Origin: Vibrionales bacterium SWAT-3
Lineage (GTDB): Bacteria > Pseudomonadota > Gammaproteobacteria > Enterobacterales > Vibrionaceae
NCBI GenBank assembly: GCA_000169995.1
Contig: AAZW01000009.1
Location: 62,001 to 126,000 of the forward strand
Reading direction: 5' to 3'
DNA: 64,000 nt
Position 1 is the stretch's first letter. Every line of letters starts with the position of its first letter. The notes below the pieces were generated by a model. The model searched no databases. It saw only the letters and a list, made by a program, of their open reading frames with translations, and was not told the DNA's origin. Made by a program: the position numbers and the translations under genes. Below are positions 40,151-48,724 of this stretch, piece by piece.

Positions 40151-41446
40151 TTAGAAGCGGTAGTTAGCTTGTACACCAACTAGCCAAACATTACCTGTTG
40201 TTGTACCAACAAATTGGCCACTAACAGCTTCTGCAACATTGTCAGATTCATAACCACGTGACTCAGTGATTGGAGCATCTTTAGCAATGATGTAAGTAAA
40301 GCCAGCGTCTAATGAAAGTTGCTCAGACCATTGGTAACCAGCACCAATACTTAACCAAGTGCGGTCTGTTTCTGGAATCGTGATAGTACGATTTTTGTCA
40401 CTTACTGCAGAAGTATCGTAAGCTACACCTGTACGCAGTGCTAGTTTAGGGTCAACTTGGTAAGTCGCGCCTAGAGCTAGTCGGTAGTTGTCTTCCCAGT
40501 TCTCTACTTTAACCGTTTGGCTACCGTAGTTGTTTAACTCTGCCTGCAGTTTCTCGAAAGAGCTCCAGTCAGTCCAGTTGAAGCTAGCGTGAACAGCTAA
40601 TGTTTCTGTTAGCTGATGGAAGCTCGCAAGCTCTGCTGTTGCAGGAAGTGCCAACATCATGTGACCGTTGTCGCGTTGGCCTGGATTTAAGCCAAAACCC
40701 ATACCTTCAGCATGGCCTTCTAACTTGAGTTCAACCTCAGATTTGTAGGCAAAACCGATACGGTTGCTCTCATTGATCTGCCAAGCGGTACCAACTTGCC
40801 AACCCCAAGCTGTGTCATCACCTTCCATGTATTTTAGTGTAGTGCCTTCAGGTAGTCCGAGTGCATTTTTTGCTGGTGTTGTAGCTCCAAAGCTACCTTC
40901 GCCCATAACGTAGCGAATACCACCACCAATACTTACTTGTTCAACAATTTGATAAGCAAAGTTTAGGTTAGCTTCTTTAGTAATTACGCTTGCTTCATTG
41001 CCGAAGTGAGAAGCATTGAAATCATCACCTAGGTTGGTTTCCATGCCGTAGTTAGTACCAAAGGCAAAACCGATAGCAAACTTCTCATTGTAGCGGTGAG
41101 AAATGTAAAGGTTAGGGATAATAGCGTCATCTGCGAAGTCGTCTGAAGATGCTTGGCTTGTACCTATCGCAGGATGAGCATGGTTTACTTCACCCTTAAC
41201 GTCAATGTTTGGGTTTACGTAGATGCCACCAACTGAAACTTGAGTACCTTCTAGGTAGGTCAGCATTGCAGGGTTACGCCATTGTGCGTCTGCACCGTCA
41301 GCCATTGCAGCTTCACCAGCATATGCACGGCCTAGGCCTGTTGCTGAGTATTCTGCTAGTTGAAAGCCTGCTGCTTGAGTCACAGTAGAAGTTGAAAGTA
41401 GTCCAACTGCCACTGCAGTAGATAGAAGAGTCTTATTCATTTTCAT
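40151..41446 (-). CDS. fadL: FadL-type outer-membrane fatty-acid channel (first copy)
   Basis: A 431-residue OmpP1/FadL beta-barrel with signal peptide (ending near 'VTQA', residue 25) and the N-terminal hatch signature 'AAGFQLAEYSATGLGRAYAGEAAMADGADAQWRNPAML', including the NPA motif. The protein ends in Phe ('VQANYRF'), the usual signal for outer-membrane assembly. It takes up long-chain fatty acids or other hydrophobic compounds. About 297 nt separate it from the second fadL gene upstream, which has its own terminator, so the two are separately controlled. Substrate cannot be told apart from sequence. Confidence 0.93.
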   Translation of the reverse strand: MKMNKTLLSTAVAVGLLSTSTVTQAAGFQLAEYSATGLGRAYAGEAAMADGADAQWRNPAMLTYLEGTQVSVGGIYVNPNIDVKGEVNHAHPAIGTSQASSDDFADDAIIPNLYISHRYNEKFAIGFAFGTNYGMETNLGDDFNASHFGNEASVITKEANLNFAYQIVEQVSIGGGIRYVMGEGSFGATTPAKNALGLPEGTTLKYMEGDDTAWGWQVGTAWQINESNRIGFAYKSEVELKLEGHAEGMGFGLNPGQRDNGHMMLALPATAELASFHQLTETLAVHASFNWTDWSSFEKLQAELNNYGSQTVKVENWEDNYRLALGATYQVDPKLALRTGVAYDTSAVSDKNRTITIPETDRTWLSIGAGYQWSEQLSLDAGFTYIIAKDAPITESRGYESDNVAEAVSGQFVGTTTGNVWLVGVQANYRF

Positions 41447-41633
41447 TATTATGTTCGCTGAATCATAAGTATTTAGTGGCGTGATTCTACTTTTAGAGTC
41501 ATTACTTTAAAAATGAAATTCGAATAAAACAGTGTTTTAGGGATTAAATGATCAAATGTGACTGATTATTAGGTAAATAGTCTGAATGTTTCGACTGTGT
41601 TGCGAAGTTTGAGCGTACACTTGTAGCTATAAA

Positions 41634-41649
41634 TAGCCTATGTAGGCTA
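41634..41649. promoter_or_regulatory. Perfect 16-bp palindrome upstream of first fadL
   Basis: TAGCCTATGTAGGCTA reads the same on both strands save for the central TG (7-bp arms, 2-nt centre). It lies about 185 nt before the fadL start in the gap 41447-41689, which holds no gene. It could be an operator or a short hairpin; no T-run follows on either strand. Confidence 0.45.
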
Positions 41650-41689
41650 CAGCTGTAAGCTTAAATTGATGTTGGTCAGTAGTTTAGGT

Positions 41690-41721
41690 AATAAAAAAGG
41701 GTCGCATAAAAGCGACCCTTT
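41690..41721 (-). terminator. Terminator after the second fadL gene
   Basis: AAAGGGTCGC (41696-41705) pairs with GCGACCCTTT (41712-41721) over a 6-nt loop. On the - strand the stem is followed by TTTTTATTA, giving a strong terminator just after the stop at 41744. Confidence 0.9.
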
Positions 41722-41743
41722 AGGGTTTATAACCTAGCTTCTA

Positions 41744-42994
41744 TTAGAAACTGCGGCTGTATTGTAGGCCTAGTAGGATTGCATCTGCGCGAGTAGTTGC
41801 TGAAACAGATGTGCCTAGAGGTGTACTTTCATTTACGTTTTTAACGTCTTCACCTAATAGGTAAGTAAAGCCAAAGTCTACGTTAGATGCAGTATCGATG
41901 TGGTATGTGAAACCAGCAGAGAACCATTGACGATCAGAATCAGGTACTGATACTGATTTTAGGTCATCTTGCGCAGCGATGTCGTACATGTAACCAGCGC
42001 GTAGATCCCAGTCGTTGTTTAGGTAGTATGTAGTACCAACTGAGATGTGACCTGCATTCTTCCACTCATATGCTGCGTCAGGTGTTGTAGCTGTACCACC
42101 GAATTCAATTTTATCGAATGCTTTCCAACCAACCCATTGTAGAGAGTAGTGTACTGCAAACTTAGTATCTTCTAGCTTGTGGTAACCAGAGAATTCAGCC
42201 ATGTCTGGTAGAGGAAGAGTGATCTCTTGACCTTTACTATCTTCAGCAGTGATTTCCGGGCTGTAGCGGTAAGATAAACCGAAGCGGTTATTTTCATCTA
42301 ACTCATAAACAGTACCTACGTTGAAGCCAACGCCCCAACCATCGGCACCATCGATGTTTACAAGTGTTAAGCCATCAAGCGGTGAGTTACCGCCAGGAGT
42401 CACAGAAGTGCTAGTTGTACGCTTTAAGGTACCTTTGCCGTAGATGATGTCAAGACCAGCACCGAAGCTCCATTGGTCATTCAGGCGGTAAGAGCCAGCA
42501 AGACCGAAGTTAAGGCTCATGATATCTGTTTCGCCACCGAACTCTGAAGCTGCGAAATCGCTACCAAAGTCTGTAGATGTACCGAAATTCGAGTAAGCAT
42601 TTACACCCCAAGCAAACTTTTCATTTACTGGAACGATAAGGTGGATGTTTGGTGCAACTGATGTACCGCCTGCGTCATCGTAGTTTGATGAAGTTGGAGT
42701 ACCAATTGGGTTCATTGCAGAAGTGTAAGTAGCATCAGATACTTTAATGTCAGTTGTGATTGTTTCAAAACCAAGAGACAACTCAGTTTTATCAAACATT
42801 GACATTGCTGCAGGGTTACGTGCCATTACTGACGCGTTATCTGCGATTACTGCGTCACCAGCGAAAGCACGGCCAAGGCCGGTAGCTGATTGTGCGTTAA
42901 GTTGGAAACCTGCTGCCATCGCTTGCGAAGACGCCAGTGTAATTGTTACTGCTAAAAGAGACTTTTTAAACAGACGCGTGTTGTTGGTAGTCAT
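41744..42994 (-). CDS. fadL: FadL-type outer-membrane fatty-acid channel (second copy)
   Basis: A 416-residue FadL homologue with signal peptide (ending near 'SQAMA', residue 27), hatch segment 'AGFQLNAQSATGLGRAFAGDAVIADNASVMARNPAAM' and terminal Phe ('LQYSRSF'). It is clearly related to the first copy but diverged over most of its length (different loops at about 50-75 and 170-200), an old duplication rather than a recent one. AGGAA lies before the ATG on the - strand. A FadR-like operator (43085-43101) and a palindrome (43037-43052) are upstream. Confidence 0.93.
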   Translation of the reverse strand: MTTNNTRLFKKSLLAVTITLASSQAMAAGFQLNAQSATGLGRAFAGDAVIADNASVMARNPAAMSMFDKTELSLGFETITTDIKVSDATYTSAMNPIGTPTSSNYDDAGGTSVAPNIHLIVPVNEKFAWGVNAYSNFGTSTDFGSDFAASEFGGETDIMSLNFGLAGSYRLNDQWSFGAGLDIIYGKGTLKRTTSTSVTPGGNSPLDGLTLVNIDGADGWGVGFNVGTVYELDENNRFGLSYRYSPEITAEDSKGQEITLPLPDMAEFSGYHKLEDTKFAVHYSLQWVGWKAFDKIEFGGTATTPDAAYEWKNAGHISVGTTYYLNNDWDLRAGYMYDIAAQDDLKSVSVPDSDRQWFSAGFTYHIDTASNVDFGFTYLLGEDVKNVNESTPLGTSVSATTRADAILLGLQYSRSF

Positions 42995-43036
42995 TCATTT
43001 ATTCCTTTATATATCCGCCTCTACAGGGCGATTAAT

Positions 43037-43052
43037 TTGAGCAATTGCTCAA
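43037..43052. promoter_or_regulatory. Perfect 16-bp palindrome upstream of second fadL
   Basis: TTGAGCAATTGCTCAA is fully self-complementary and lies 43-58 nt before the fadL start codon, within the likely leader or promoter. It is unlike the palindrome of the first fadL gene. It is a candidate operator; I cannot name the regulator. Confidence 0.5.
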
Positions 43053-43084
43053 TGGTGGCTGATCCTATTCGCAAGTATACGATA

Positions 43085-43101
43085 TACAAATCCGACCATT
43101 G
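43085..43101 (-). promoter_or_regulatory. FadR-like operator upstream of second fadL
   Basis: On the - strand the sequence AATGGTCGGATTTGTA matches the FadR consensus TGGTCNGACNNGTT at most positions (TGGTC, GA and TTGT kept; the consensus C after GA is T and the final T is A). It is about 91 nt before the start codon, next to TATACT, a possible -10. FadR repression of fadL is established in enterobacteria and reported in Vibrio. Confidence 0.6.
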
Positions 43102-43229
43102 GAAAATTTGAGTGGAAAATTATGGAAATGACGCCTATCTGGCACGAAAATGGTGCGAAATGCTGTTTTTTAGAGTTTTAACTCTAGAGTTATTGGTTTT
43201 GTGAATGGATTGGTGTTTTATTTATAAAT

Positions 43230-43268
43230 AAAGCCCAGCAATATCAAGAGTATATTGCTGGGCCTTTT
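43230..43268 (-). terminator. Terminator after the sigma/DUF3379 pair
   Basis: GCCCAGCAATAT (43233-43244) pairs perfectly with ATATTGCTGGGC (43252-43263) over a 7-nt loop. The - strand stem is followed by TTTATTTATAAA. It ends the two-gene unit from 44575. A weaker T-run on the + strand may make it bidirectional. Confidence 0.85.
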
Positions 43269-43290
43269 ATTGAGGGGCTTTGAGAGCTGA

Positions 43291-44019
43291 TTAGCTCATC
43301 GGTTTGATCATTTTCATCAGCTTTTCTGAGATTTTAGACACATCCTCGCCATTCTCACCGACGAGTATCAAACTGCTGTTATCAATCGGCATTACCGAAC
43401 CTGACATCCCTTTTTCGTCAAAGTCGACTGGTTTGTCTGTCGGGATGCTAGTTAGAAATAGCGTAACTTTGCCTTTTTCACCCTGGAATACCATGTGTAC
43501 TGCGTTAGACTTCCCAAAACCACAATGGTTCAGGTAATAGACGTGATATGGGAAAGCTTCATCAAACTGAAAAGCAAATGGGTTCATTTTTGCATTGATT
43601 TGCTGTGATGTAACTTGTTCATCGATGGTGCTCACAAAGCTCTTTTCATCGATAACATGTTTCATCGCTGTATCAACCAAGCTTGCTTGCGCTGGAGACA
43701 CTAACGCATTTCCCCAGTTTACTTGGCCAACCAATAGACCAGCAACAAACGCTACCGAAGCCGCCATTGCCATTGCACGTCTAGCAAAAGTAGGGCGTAC
43801 TACTTTGCTCTCTTCGCTTGAGGTTTGATTGAACAGAATGCGATCGGCAAGATCGTCTGGCACATCTACATTCATTGCAGAGTGGATCTGTTTATCAAGC
43901 GATAGTACGTCATCTAAAAAGTTACTGTTGGCTTCGCTATTCGCGGTTGCATCAACAATATCTTGTGTACGCTGTTTAGGTTCCGACAATACACGACGAC
44001 GAAATTCTAAATCATCCAT
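43291..44019 (-). CDS. DUF3379 membrane protein, probable anti-sigma factor
   Basis: A 242-residue protein of DUF3379-family length. The cytoplasmic part (1-80) is acidic and helical, with 'MDDLEFRRRVLSEPKQRTQDIV' at its start; one membrane helix lies at about 82-100; the periplasmic part (101-242) has a single Cys166 in 'YYLNHCGFGK'. No HxxxCxxC zinc motif of classic anti-sigma domains is present. The start overlaps the ECF sigma gene by 8 nt, the arrangement usual for a sigma factor and its membrane-bound inhibitor. The anti-sigma role is inferred from context and topology. Confidence 0.75.
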   Translation of the reverse strand: MDDLEFRRRVLSEPKQRTQDIVDATANSEANSNFLDDVLSLDKQIHSAMNVDVPDDLADRILFNQTSSEESKVVRPTFARRAMAMAASVAFVAGLLVGQVNWGNALVSPAQASLVDTAMKHVIDEKSFVSTIDEQVTSQQINAKMNPFAFQFDEAFPYHVYYLNHCGFGKSNAVHMVFQGEKGKVTLFLTSIPTDKPVDFDEKGMSGSVMPIDNSSLILVGENGEDVSKISEKLMKMIKPMS

Positions 44020-44575
44020 TATGTTGCCCCCTCTCTGCTTCTTCTGTATCCAGCATCTCTTTCAATTGATTTCGAGCTCTGAATAAACGTGTCATCACCG
44101 TGTTTTTGTTGAGATCGAGAATGTCCGCAATCTCGTCACCACTAAAACCACCAATCACTTGTAAGAAGAGAGGTTCACGGTAATCAATTTCAAGTTTCAT
44201 GATCTGGACTTGCAACCATTGGTGTTGATGGTGCGGGTCATCACTGACACTAGCATCATTACCATGATCGTCGATATCAACCAGATCAAACTGTTTGCGT
44301 TCAAAACGTCGAGCATTCTCGCGGCGCAAGATAGTAATCAGCCAAGACTTCGCGGCTTTTTCATCTTGTAGGCTATCGAGTGATTTCCATGCGCGGAGGC
44401 AAGTTTCTTGCACTAAGTCTTCGGCAATGCTTTTGTCTTTGCATAACCAATAGGCGTAGCGAAAGAGGTCACGGTGATAGGCACGTACGAGTGCTTCGTA
44501 TTTTCTTTGTTTGTCCATATCAGAGTTGACCGGACGCTTGGCTTTTTTCTTTCCAAACATTTTTATTATTGACAC
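44012..44575 (-). CDS. ECF-type RNA polymerase sigma factor
   Basis: A sigma-70 family factor of about 187 residues with only regions 2 and 4: region 2 'YHRDLFRYAYWLCKDKSIAEDLVQETCLRAWKSL' and region 4 'LFLQVIGGFSGDEIADILDLNKNTVMTRLFRARNQL'. The basic N-terminus (FGKKKAKR) is unusual. I chose GTG 44575 because GGAGG lies exactly 5 nt before it; ATG 44587 upstream (adding 4 residues) would place GGAGG inside the gene. ATG 44560 is a further option. The target genes are unknown; the setting between fadL and fadIJ suggests envelope or lipid signals. Confidence 0.88.
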   Translation of the reverse strand: MSIIKMFGKKKAKRPVNSDMDKQRKYEALVRAYHRDLFRYAYWLCKDKSIAEDLVQETCLRAWKSLDSLQDEKAAKSWLITILRRENARRFERKQFDLVDIDDHGNDASVSDDPHHQHQWLQVQIMKLEIDYREPLFLQVIGGFSGDEIADILDLNKNTVMTRLFRARNQLKEMLDTEEAERGQHNG

Positions 44576-44597
44576 ACGAGCCTCCATAATTGCTCTG

Positions 44598-44618
44598 CGT
44601 ATAGCTGTCCTCTATACG
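44598..44618 (-). promoter_or_regulatory. Hairpin with GGA loop in the sigma-factor leader
   Basis: On the - strand CGTATAG pairs perfectly with CTATACG around the loop AGGACAG. The hairpin ends about 22 nt before the GTG start and 10 nt before ATG 44587. A GGA in a hairpin loop, together with a second GGA in the nearby GGAGG ribosome site, is the layout of CsrA-controlled leaders. The structure is seen; CsrA binding is inferred. Confidence 0.45.
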
Positions 44619-44874
44619 TTGTGCTTCGTTTTATATTCTGTTTCGTTTTTAGAGCTAACGAGCGGCAGGAAATCGTAAAATCACATTAAAATTGATCTAC
44701 TTCAAAATTTAAGACCCTGAAAAAGTTATAGTACACCTTGTCGTCTAGTTAGTCATTCGTGGCTAGCATGTTGAGCAAGACGGCACTTCCTTTTGAAGGC
44801 TGACTTTACTTTCTCCTAATCAGGAAACTGATTATTTCAATTGGCGTTAAGTTAATTGCTTTATACACATTCCG

Positions 44875-44901
44875 ACCACACAGTATTGTGTGGTTTTTTT
44901 T
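44875..44901 (+). terminator. Orphan + strand terminator, possible small-RNA end
   Basis: ACCACACA (44875-44882) pairs with TGTGTGGT (44887-44894) over GTAT, followed by at least seven Ts. The upstream + strand carries no gene back to the end of mlaA; the genes there are on the opposite strand. It therefore ends either a small RNA starting between about 44600 and 44800 or a short leader transcript upstream of fadI. Confidence 0.85.
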
Positions 44902-45058
44902 TGCCTCAAGAAAACCAATCTCCTACACCGCTATAACAGTCTTTACTTACAATAGTTTAGTATCTTACGACAACCTTTCACCCCAAAAGGTTCGCCTGAA
45001 TTTGCAGTTATATTTTCAGACAGTGAGATACTCGTATCACGTTTATTTAAACGCTCGT

Positions 45059-45086
45059 TTGATTTAATTAACAACTTCTTTACAAT
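45059..45086 (+). promoter_or_regulatory. Sigma-70 promoter of fadIJ
   Basis: TTGATT (45059-45064) and TACAAT (45081-45086) are spaced by 16 nt. Transcription would start near 45093, inside the FadR-like operator, giving a leader of about 30 nt with AAGGAG (45112-45117) before fadI. Confidence 0.65.
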
Positions 45087-45087
45087 G

Positions 45088-45105
45088 CTTCAGGTCAGAC
45101 CTCTT
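45088..45105 (+). promoter_or_regulatory. FadR-like operator at the fadI transcription start
   Basis: The core AGGTCAGACCT (45092-45102) is a perfect 5-bp-arm palindrome matching the FadR core GGTCNGACC. It covers the predicted transcription start, so bound FadR would block fadIJ until acyl-CoA releases it. No fadR gene is in the window. Confidence 0.75.
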
Positions 45106-45122
45106 AACTTTAAGGAGAAACC

Positions 45123-46430
45123 ATGGGCAAACAGGAAGTCAAAACGCGTTCTGGAGAACGTGTTGCCGTTGTCGCTGGATTACGAACCCCATTCGCTCGT
45201 CAGAGCACAGAATTTAGCCAAGTGCCTGCGGTCGACTTAGGCAAAATGGTTGTGAGTGAAATGCTCGCAAGAACTGATGTCGATCCTGCGCTAATCGAAC
45301 AAGTCGTGTTCGGCCAAGTTGTTCAGATGCCAGAAGCACCAAACATCGCGCGTGAAATCGTGTTGGGTACCGGTATGGATATCAATACCGATGCTTACAG
45401 TGTGACTCGAGCGTGTGCGACCAGCTTTCAAGCTGCAGTCAACGTGACCGAAAGCATTATGGCTGGCACGATTGATGTCGGCATTGCTGGTGGTGCGGAC
45501 TCTTCTTCTGTATTGCCGATTGGCGTTTCCAAAAAGCTAGCTGCAAATTTATTAGCACTGAGCAAAACCAAGACAATGGGCCAAAAACAGAAAATCCTCA
45601 AAACACTTTCAGTGAAAGACTTGATGCCAGTGCCGCCTGCGGTTGCTGAATACTCGACTGGTTTATCCATGGGCCAAACCGCTGAGCAGATGGCAAAGAC
45701 ACATGGTATTACTCGTGAAGCTCAAGATGCACTTGCTCACCGTTCTCACTCTTTGGCTTCTCAAGCATGGAAAGAAGGCAAGATTAAAGACGAAGTAATG
45801 ACGGCATTTCCTGCACCGTACAAAAAGTACCTAGCGGAAGATAACAACATTCGTCATGACTCTACAGTTGAAGGTTACGCCAAGCTTCGTCCTGCTTTCG
45901 ATAGAAAATACGGCAGTGTGACCGCTGCGAATGCAACGCCGCTGACTGATGGTGGTGCTGCTGTGATGTTGATGCGCGAAGGCAAAGCGAAAGAGCTAGG
46001 CTTAGAAGTACTGGGTTATATTCGTGGCTATGCGTTCTCAGCTATTGGTGTTGAAACGGATATGCTGATGGGACCAACGTACGCGACCTCGCAAGTATTG
46101 AAAAACACTGGCTTAGAGCTATCGGACCTAACGCTTATCGAGATGCATGAAGCATTTGCAGCTCAAGTTCTAGCGAATGTAAAAATGTTTGCAAGTGACG
46201 AGTTTGCTCAGAAAAATCTTGGCCGTGATAAAGCGATCGGTGAGATTGATATGGATAAGTTCAACGTGTTGGGCAGTTCAATTGCTTACGGTCACCCGTT
46301 CGCAGCAACTGGTGCGCGCATGATGACTCAAACATTACGTGAATTAAAACGCCGCGGTGGTGGCTTGGCACTAAATACAGCATGTGCAGCTGGTGGTTTA
46401 GGTGCAGCAATGATCTTGGAGGTAGAATAA
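45123..46430 (+). CDS. fadI: 3-ketoacyl-CoA thiolase FadI
   Basis: A 435-residue thiolase performing the last step of beta-oxidation, cleaving 3-ketoacyl-CoA to acetyl-CoA and a shortened acyl-CoA. Catalytic Cys98 is in '[14 protein letters not shown]', the histidine in '[14 protein letters not shown]', and the second Cys in '[13 protein letters not shown]'. The length and fadI-fadJ order fit the FadI type rather than FadA. AAGGAG precedes the ATG. The stop overlaps the fadJ start by 1 nt. Control by FadR is suggested by the operator at its promoter. Confidence 0.96.
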   Translation: MGKQEVKTRSGERVAVVAGLRTPFARQSTEFSQVPAVDLGKMVVSEMLARTDVDPALIEQVVFGQVVQMPEAPNIAREIVLGTGMDINTDAYSVTRACATSFQAAVNVTESIMAGTIDVGIAGGADSSSVLPIGVSKKLAANLLALSKTKTMGQKQKILKTLSVKDLMPVPPAVAEYSTGLSMGQTAEQMAKTHGITREAQDALAHRSHSLASQAWKEGKIKDEVMTAFPAPYKKYLAEDNNIRHDSTVEGYAKLRPAFDRKYGSVTAANATPLTDGGAAVMLMREGKAKELGLEVLGYIRGYAFSAIGVETDMLMGPTYATSQVLKNTGLELSDLTLIEMHEAFAAQVLANVKMFASDEFAQKNLGRDKAIGEIDMDKFNVLGSSIAYGHPFAATGARMMTQTLRELKRRGGGLALNTACAAGGLGAAMILEVE

Positions 46431-48646
46431 TGTCTACGACTCTTGATGCAACAACAGAAAAAGAAGTAGTCACTAACAAGGAGTCAACTCCAGTGACTGA
46501 GGCGCCGAAAAAGAAAGCGACCGCATTCTCTCTTAACATCGATGACCAAGACATTGCTTGGCTAGCGATTGATGTACCAGGCGAGAAAATGAACACGCTA
46601 CAAGCGGCTTTTGCTGAAGAGATGAAAGCGATCTTTGAACAGCTAAAAGAAAAACAAAGCCGCGTTAAAGGCTTAATTGTTCACTCTCTTAAGCCAGATA
46701 ACTTTATCGCGGGTGCAGACGTTCGAATGCTGGATGCGTGTAAAACTGCTGATGAAGCACAATCTCTAGCACGACAAGGTCAGGAGATGTTCCAAGCGTT
46801 GTCTGATCTTCCTTACCCAGTTGTTGCTGCAATTCATGGCCCATGTCTTGGTGGCGGTTTAGAGCTCGCATTAGCGTGTGACTACCGTGTGTGTACCGAT
46901 TCAGATAAGACGCGCCTTGGTCTGCCTGAAGTTCAGCTAGGTTTACTACCAGGTTCTGGTGGTACGCAGCGCCTGCCTCGTTTAATTGGTTTGCTACCGT
47001 CACTCGACCTAATCCTTACTGGTAAGCAGCTGCGTGCTAAGAAAGCAAAATCGCTCGGCGTTGTGGATGCTTGTGTCCCTGATACTATTTTGCTTGAAGT
47101 AGCGAAAAGCTATGTTGAAAAGAACACGGGTAGCAAAAAAGGTAAGCGTTTGGCGTCTAAAAGCCAAGCTTCGACGAAAGAGAAGCTCATCTCTCGTAAC
47201 AGCCTTGGTCGTAAAGTGATTTTTGAACAAGCCGCCAAGAAGACTAATCAGAAAACTCGTGGTAACTACCCAGCAGCTGACGCGATTCTCGATGTGATTC
47301 GTTACGGCCTAGAAAACGGCTTTGAAAAAGGTCTTCAGTACGAAGCGAAGCGGTTCTCTGAGTTAGTAATGACTTCTGAGTCAAAAGCACTTCGTTCTAT
47401 CTTCTTTGCAACCACAGAAATGAAGAAAGAACACGGCGCAGATGCAGAACCAAAAGCGGTTAAGCGTGTTGGTGTGTTAGGCGGCGGACTTATGGGCGCA
47501 GGTATTAGCCATGTGAGTGTAGCTAAAGCAAAAGTACCGGTTCGTATTAAAGACGTATCAAATGATGGTGTCCTAAACGCGCTTAACTACAACTACAAGT
47601 TATTCGATAAGCAGCGCAAACGTCGTATTCTGAGCCGTGCAGGTCTTGAAAGTAAGATGCTTCAGCTTTCTGGTGGTATCGACTTTACAAGCTTCAACCA
47701 CACAGACGTTGTGATCGAAGCGGTGTTTGAAGATCTTGACCTTAAGCAGTCAATGGTTGCAGACATTGAACAAAATGCGAAGCCAGAGACTATCTTCGCG
47801 ACGAATACTTCATCACTGCCAATCCATAAGATTGCAGAGAAGGCGCTGCGCCCAGAAAACGTGGTCGGTCTTCACTATTTTAGCCCTGCAGAAAAAATGC
47901 CGCTAGTTGAGGTTATCCCTCATGAAACAACATCAGAAGAGACTATCTCGACGGTTGTGGCATTGGCGAAGAAGCAAGGTAAAACACCGATTGTTGTTAA
48001 AGATACGGCAGGTTTCTACGTAAACCGTATTCTTGCTCCATACATGAATGAAGCGGCACACCTGCTACTAGCGAATGAGCCGATTGAAAAACTTGATAGT
48101 GCACTTCTAGATTTCGGCTTCCCAGTTGGCCCAATTACCTTGCTAGATGAGGTTGGCGTGGATATCGGTGCTAAGATCATCCCGATTCTAGTGAATGAAT
48201 TAGGTGACCGTTTCCAAGGTCCTGATGTGTTCGATATTCTTCTGAATGACAATCGCAAAGGTCGTAAGAGTGGTAAAGGTTTCTATACCTACAAAGGTAA
48301 GAAGAAGGAAGTCGATAAGTCAGTTTATAAGCTGCTTAAGTTACAACCTGAGCCTAAGCTAAGTGATAACGACATCGCAATGCGTTGTGTGTTACCTATG
48401 CTGAACGAAGCCGTTCGTTGTCTAGATGATGGCATTATCCGTAGCCCTCGTGATGGTGATATTGGTGCTATTTTCGGTATCGGTTTCCCTCCATTCCTAG
48501 GCGGTCCGTTCCGTTACATGGACCAAATCGGTATTAAGTCACTGGTTGAGATGATGAACGACTTTGCTGTGAAGTACGGCGATCGCTTCGCGCCATGTGA
48601 TGGCCTACTGACACGTGCTGGTTTGGATGAATCTTTCTACAAGTAA
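46430..48646 (+). CDS. fadJ: Multifunctional fatty-acid oxidation protein FadJ
   Basis: A 738-residue alpha subunit combining enoyl-CoA hydratase and 3-hydroxyacyl-CoA dehydrogenase, the FadI partner. The crotonase domain (about 30-215; '[14 protein letters not shown]', '[20 protein letters not shown]') is followed by a Lys/Ser-rich linker (about 225-260), the NAD-binding Rossmann domain with '[17 protein letters not shown]' and '[14 protein letters not shown]', and two C-terminal dehydrogenase domains. The first 28 residues are Thr/Glu/Lys-rich and probably disordered. ATG 46430 follows GGAGG at the fadI end; an earlier in-frame ATG lies inside fadI. Confidence 0.96.
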   Translation: MSTTLDATTEKEVVTNKESTPVTEAPKKKATAFSLNIDDQDIAWLAIDVPGEKMNTLQAAFAEEMKAIFEQLKEKQSRVKGLIVHSLKPDNFIAGADVRMLDACKTADEAQSLARQGQEMFQALSDLPYPVVAAIHGPCLGGGLELALACDYRVCTDSDKTRLGLPEVQLGLLPGSGGTQRLPRLIGLLPSLDLILTGKQLRAKKAKSLGVVDACVPDTILLEVAKSYVEKNTGSKKGKRLASKSQASTKEKLISRNSLGRKVIFEQAAKKTNQKTRGNYPAADAILDVIRYGLENGFEKGLQYEAKRFSELVMTSESKALRSIFFATTEMKKEHGADAEPKAVKRVGVLGGGLMGAGISHVSVAKAKVPVRIKDVSNDGVLNALNYNYKLFDKQRKRRILSRAGLESKMLQLSGGIDFTSFNHTDVVIEAVFEDLDLKQSMVADIEQNAKPETIFATNTSSLPIHKIAEKALRPENVVGLHYFSPAEKMPLVEVIPHETTSEETISTVVALAKKQGKTPIVVKDTAGFYVNRILAPYMNEAAHLLLANEPIEKLDSALLDFGFPVGPITLLDEVGVDIGAKIIPILVNELGDRFQGPDVFDILLNDNRKGRKSGKGFYTYKGKKKEVDKSVYKLLKLQPEPKLSDNDIAMRCVLPMLNEAVRCLDDGIIRSPRDGDIGAIFGIGFPPFLGGPFRYMDQIGIKSLVEMMNDFAVKYGDRFAPCDGLLTRAGLDESFYK

Positions 48647-48667
48647 TTCTGTAGTACGCTAACTATT

Positions 48668-48702
48668 AAGCCCGTATCAAGCAGTTGATACGGGCTTTTT
48701 GT
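48668..48702 (+). terminator. Terminator after fadJ
   Basis: AAGCCCGTATCAA (48668-48680) pairs perfectly with TTGATACGGGCTT (48685-48697) over GCAG, followed by TTTGTTT. It ends the fadIJ operon 21 nt after the stop. Confidence 0.94.
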
Positions 48703-48724
48703 TTCTGGGTAGTTTGGGAGATAT

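Larger units (their letters stand above)
44588..45122. other. 535-bp gene-free region between sigma factor and fadI
   Basis: This divergent intergenic region contains, from left to right, the sigma-factor leader hairpin, an unassigned stretch with small hairpins (for example AATCAG-GAAA-CTGATT at about 44819-44834), a strong + strand terminator (44875-44901), an imperfect palindrome GTGAGATAC-TC-GTATCAC (45023-45040), and the fadI promoter with its FadR operator. No coding frame is convincing. The + strand terminator has no + strand gene before it, so an untranslated transcript probably ends here. Confidence 0.7.

Noticed and set aside
44600..44901. A CsrB-type sponge RNA before fadI
   Set aside because: Only about two AGGA motifs are present; CsrB-like RNAs have many, in successive hairpin loops.
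45023..45040. A CRP site before fadI (GTGAGATACTCGTATCAC)
   Set aside because: The half-sites GTGA and TCAC are 10 nt apart instead of 6; it remains only an imperfect palindrome.
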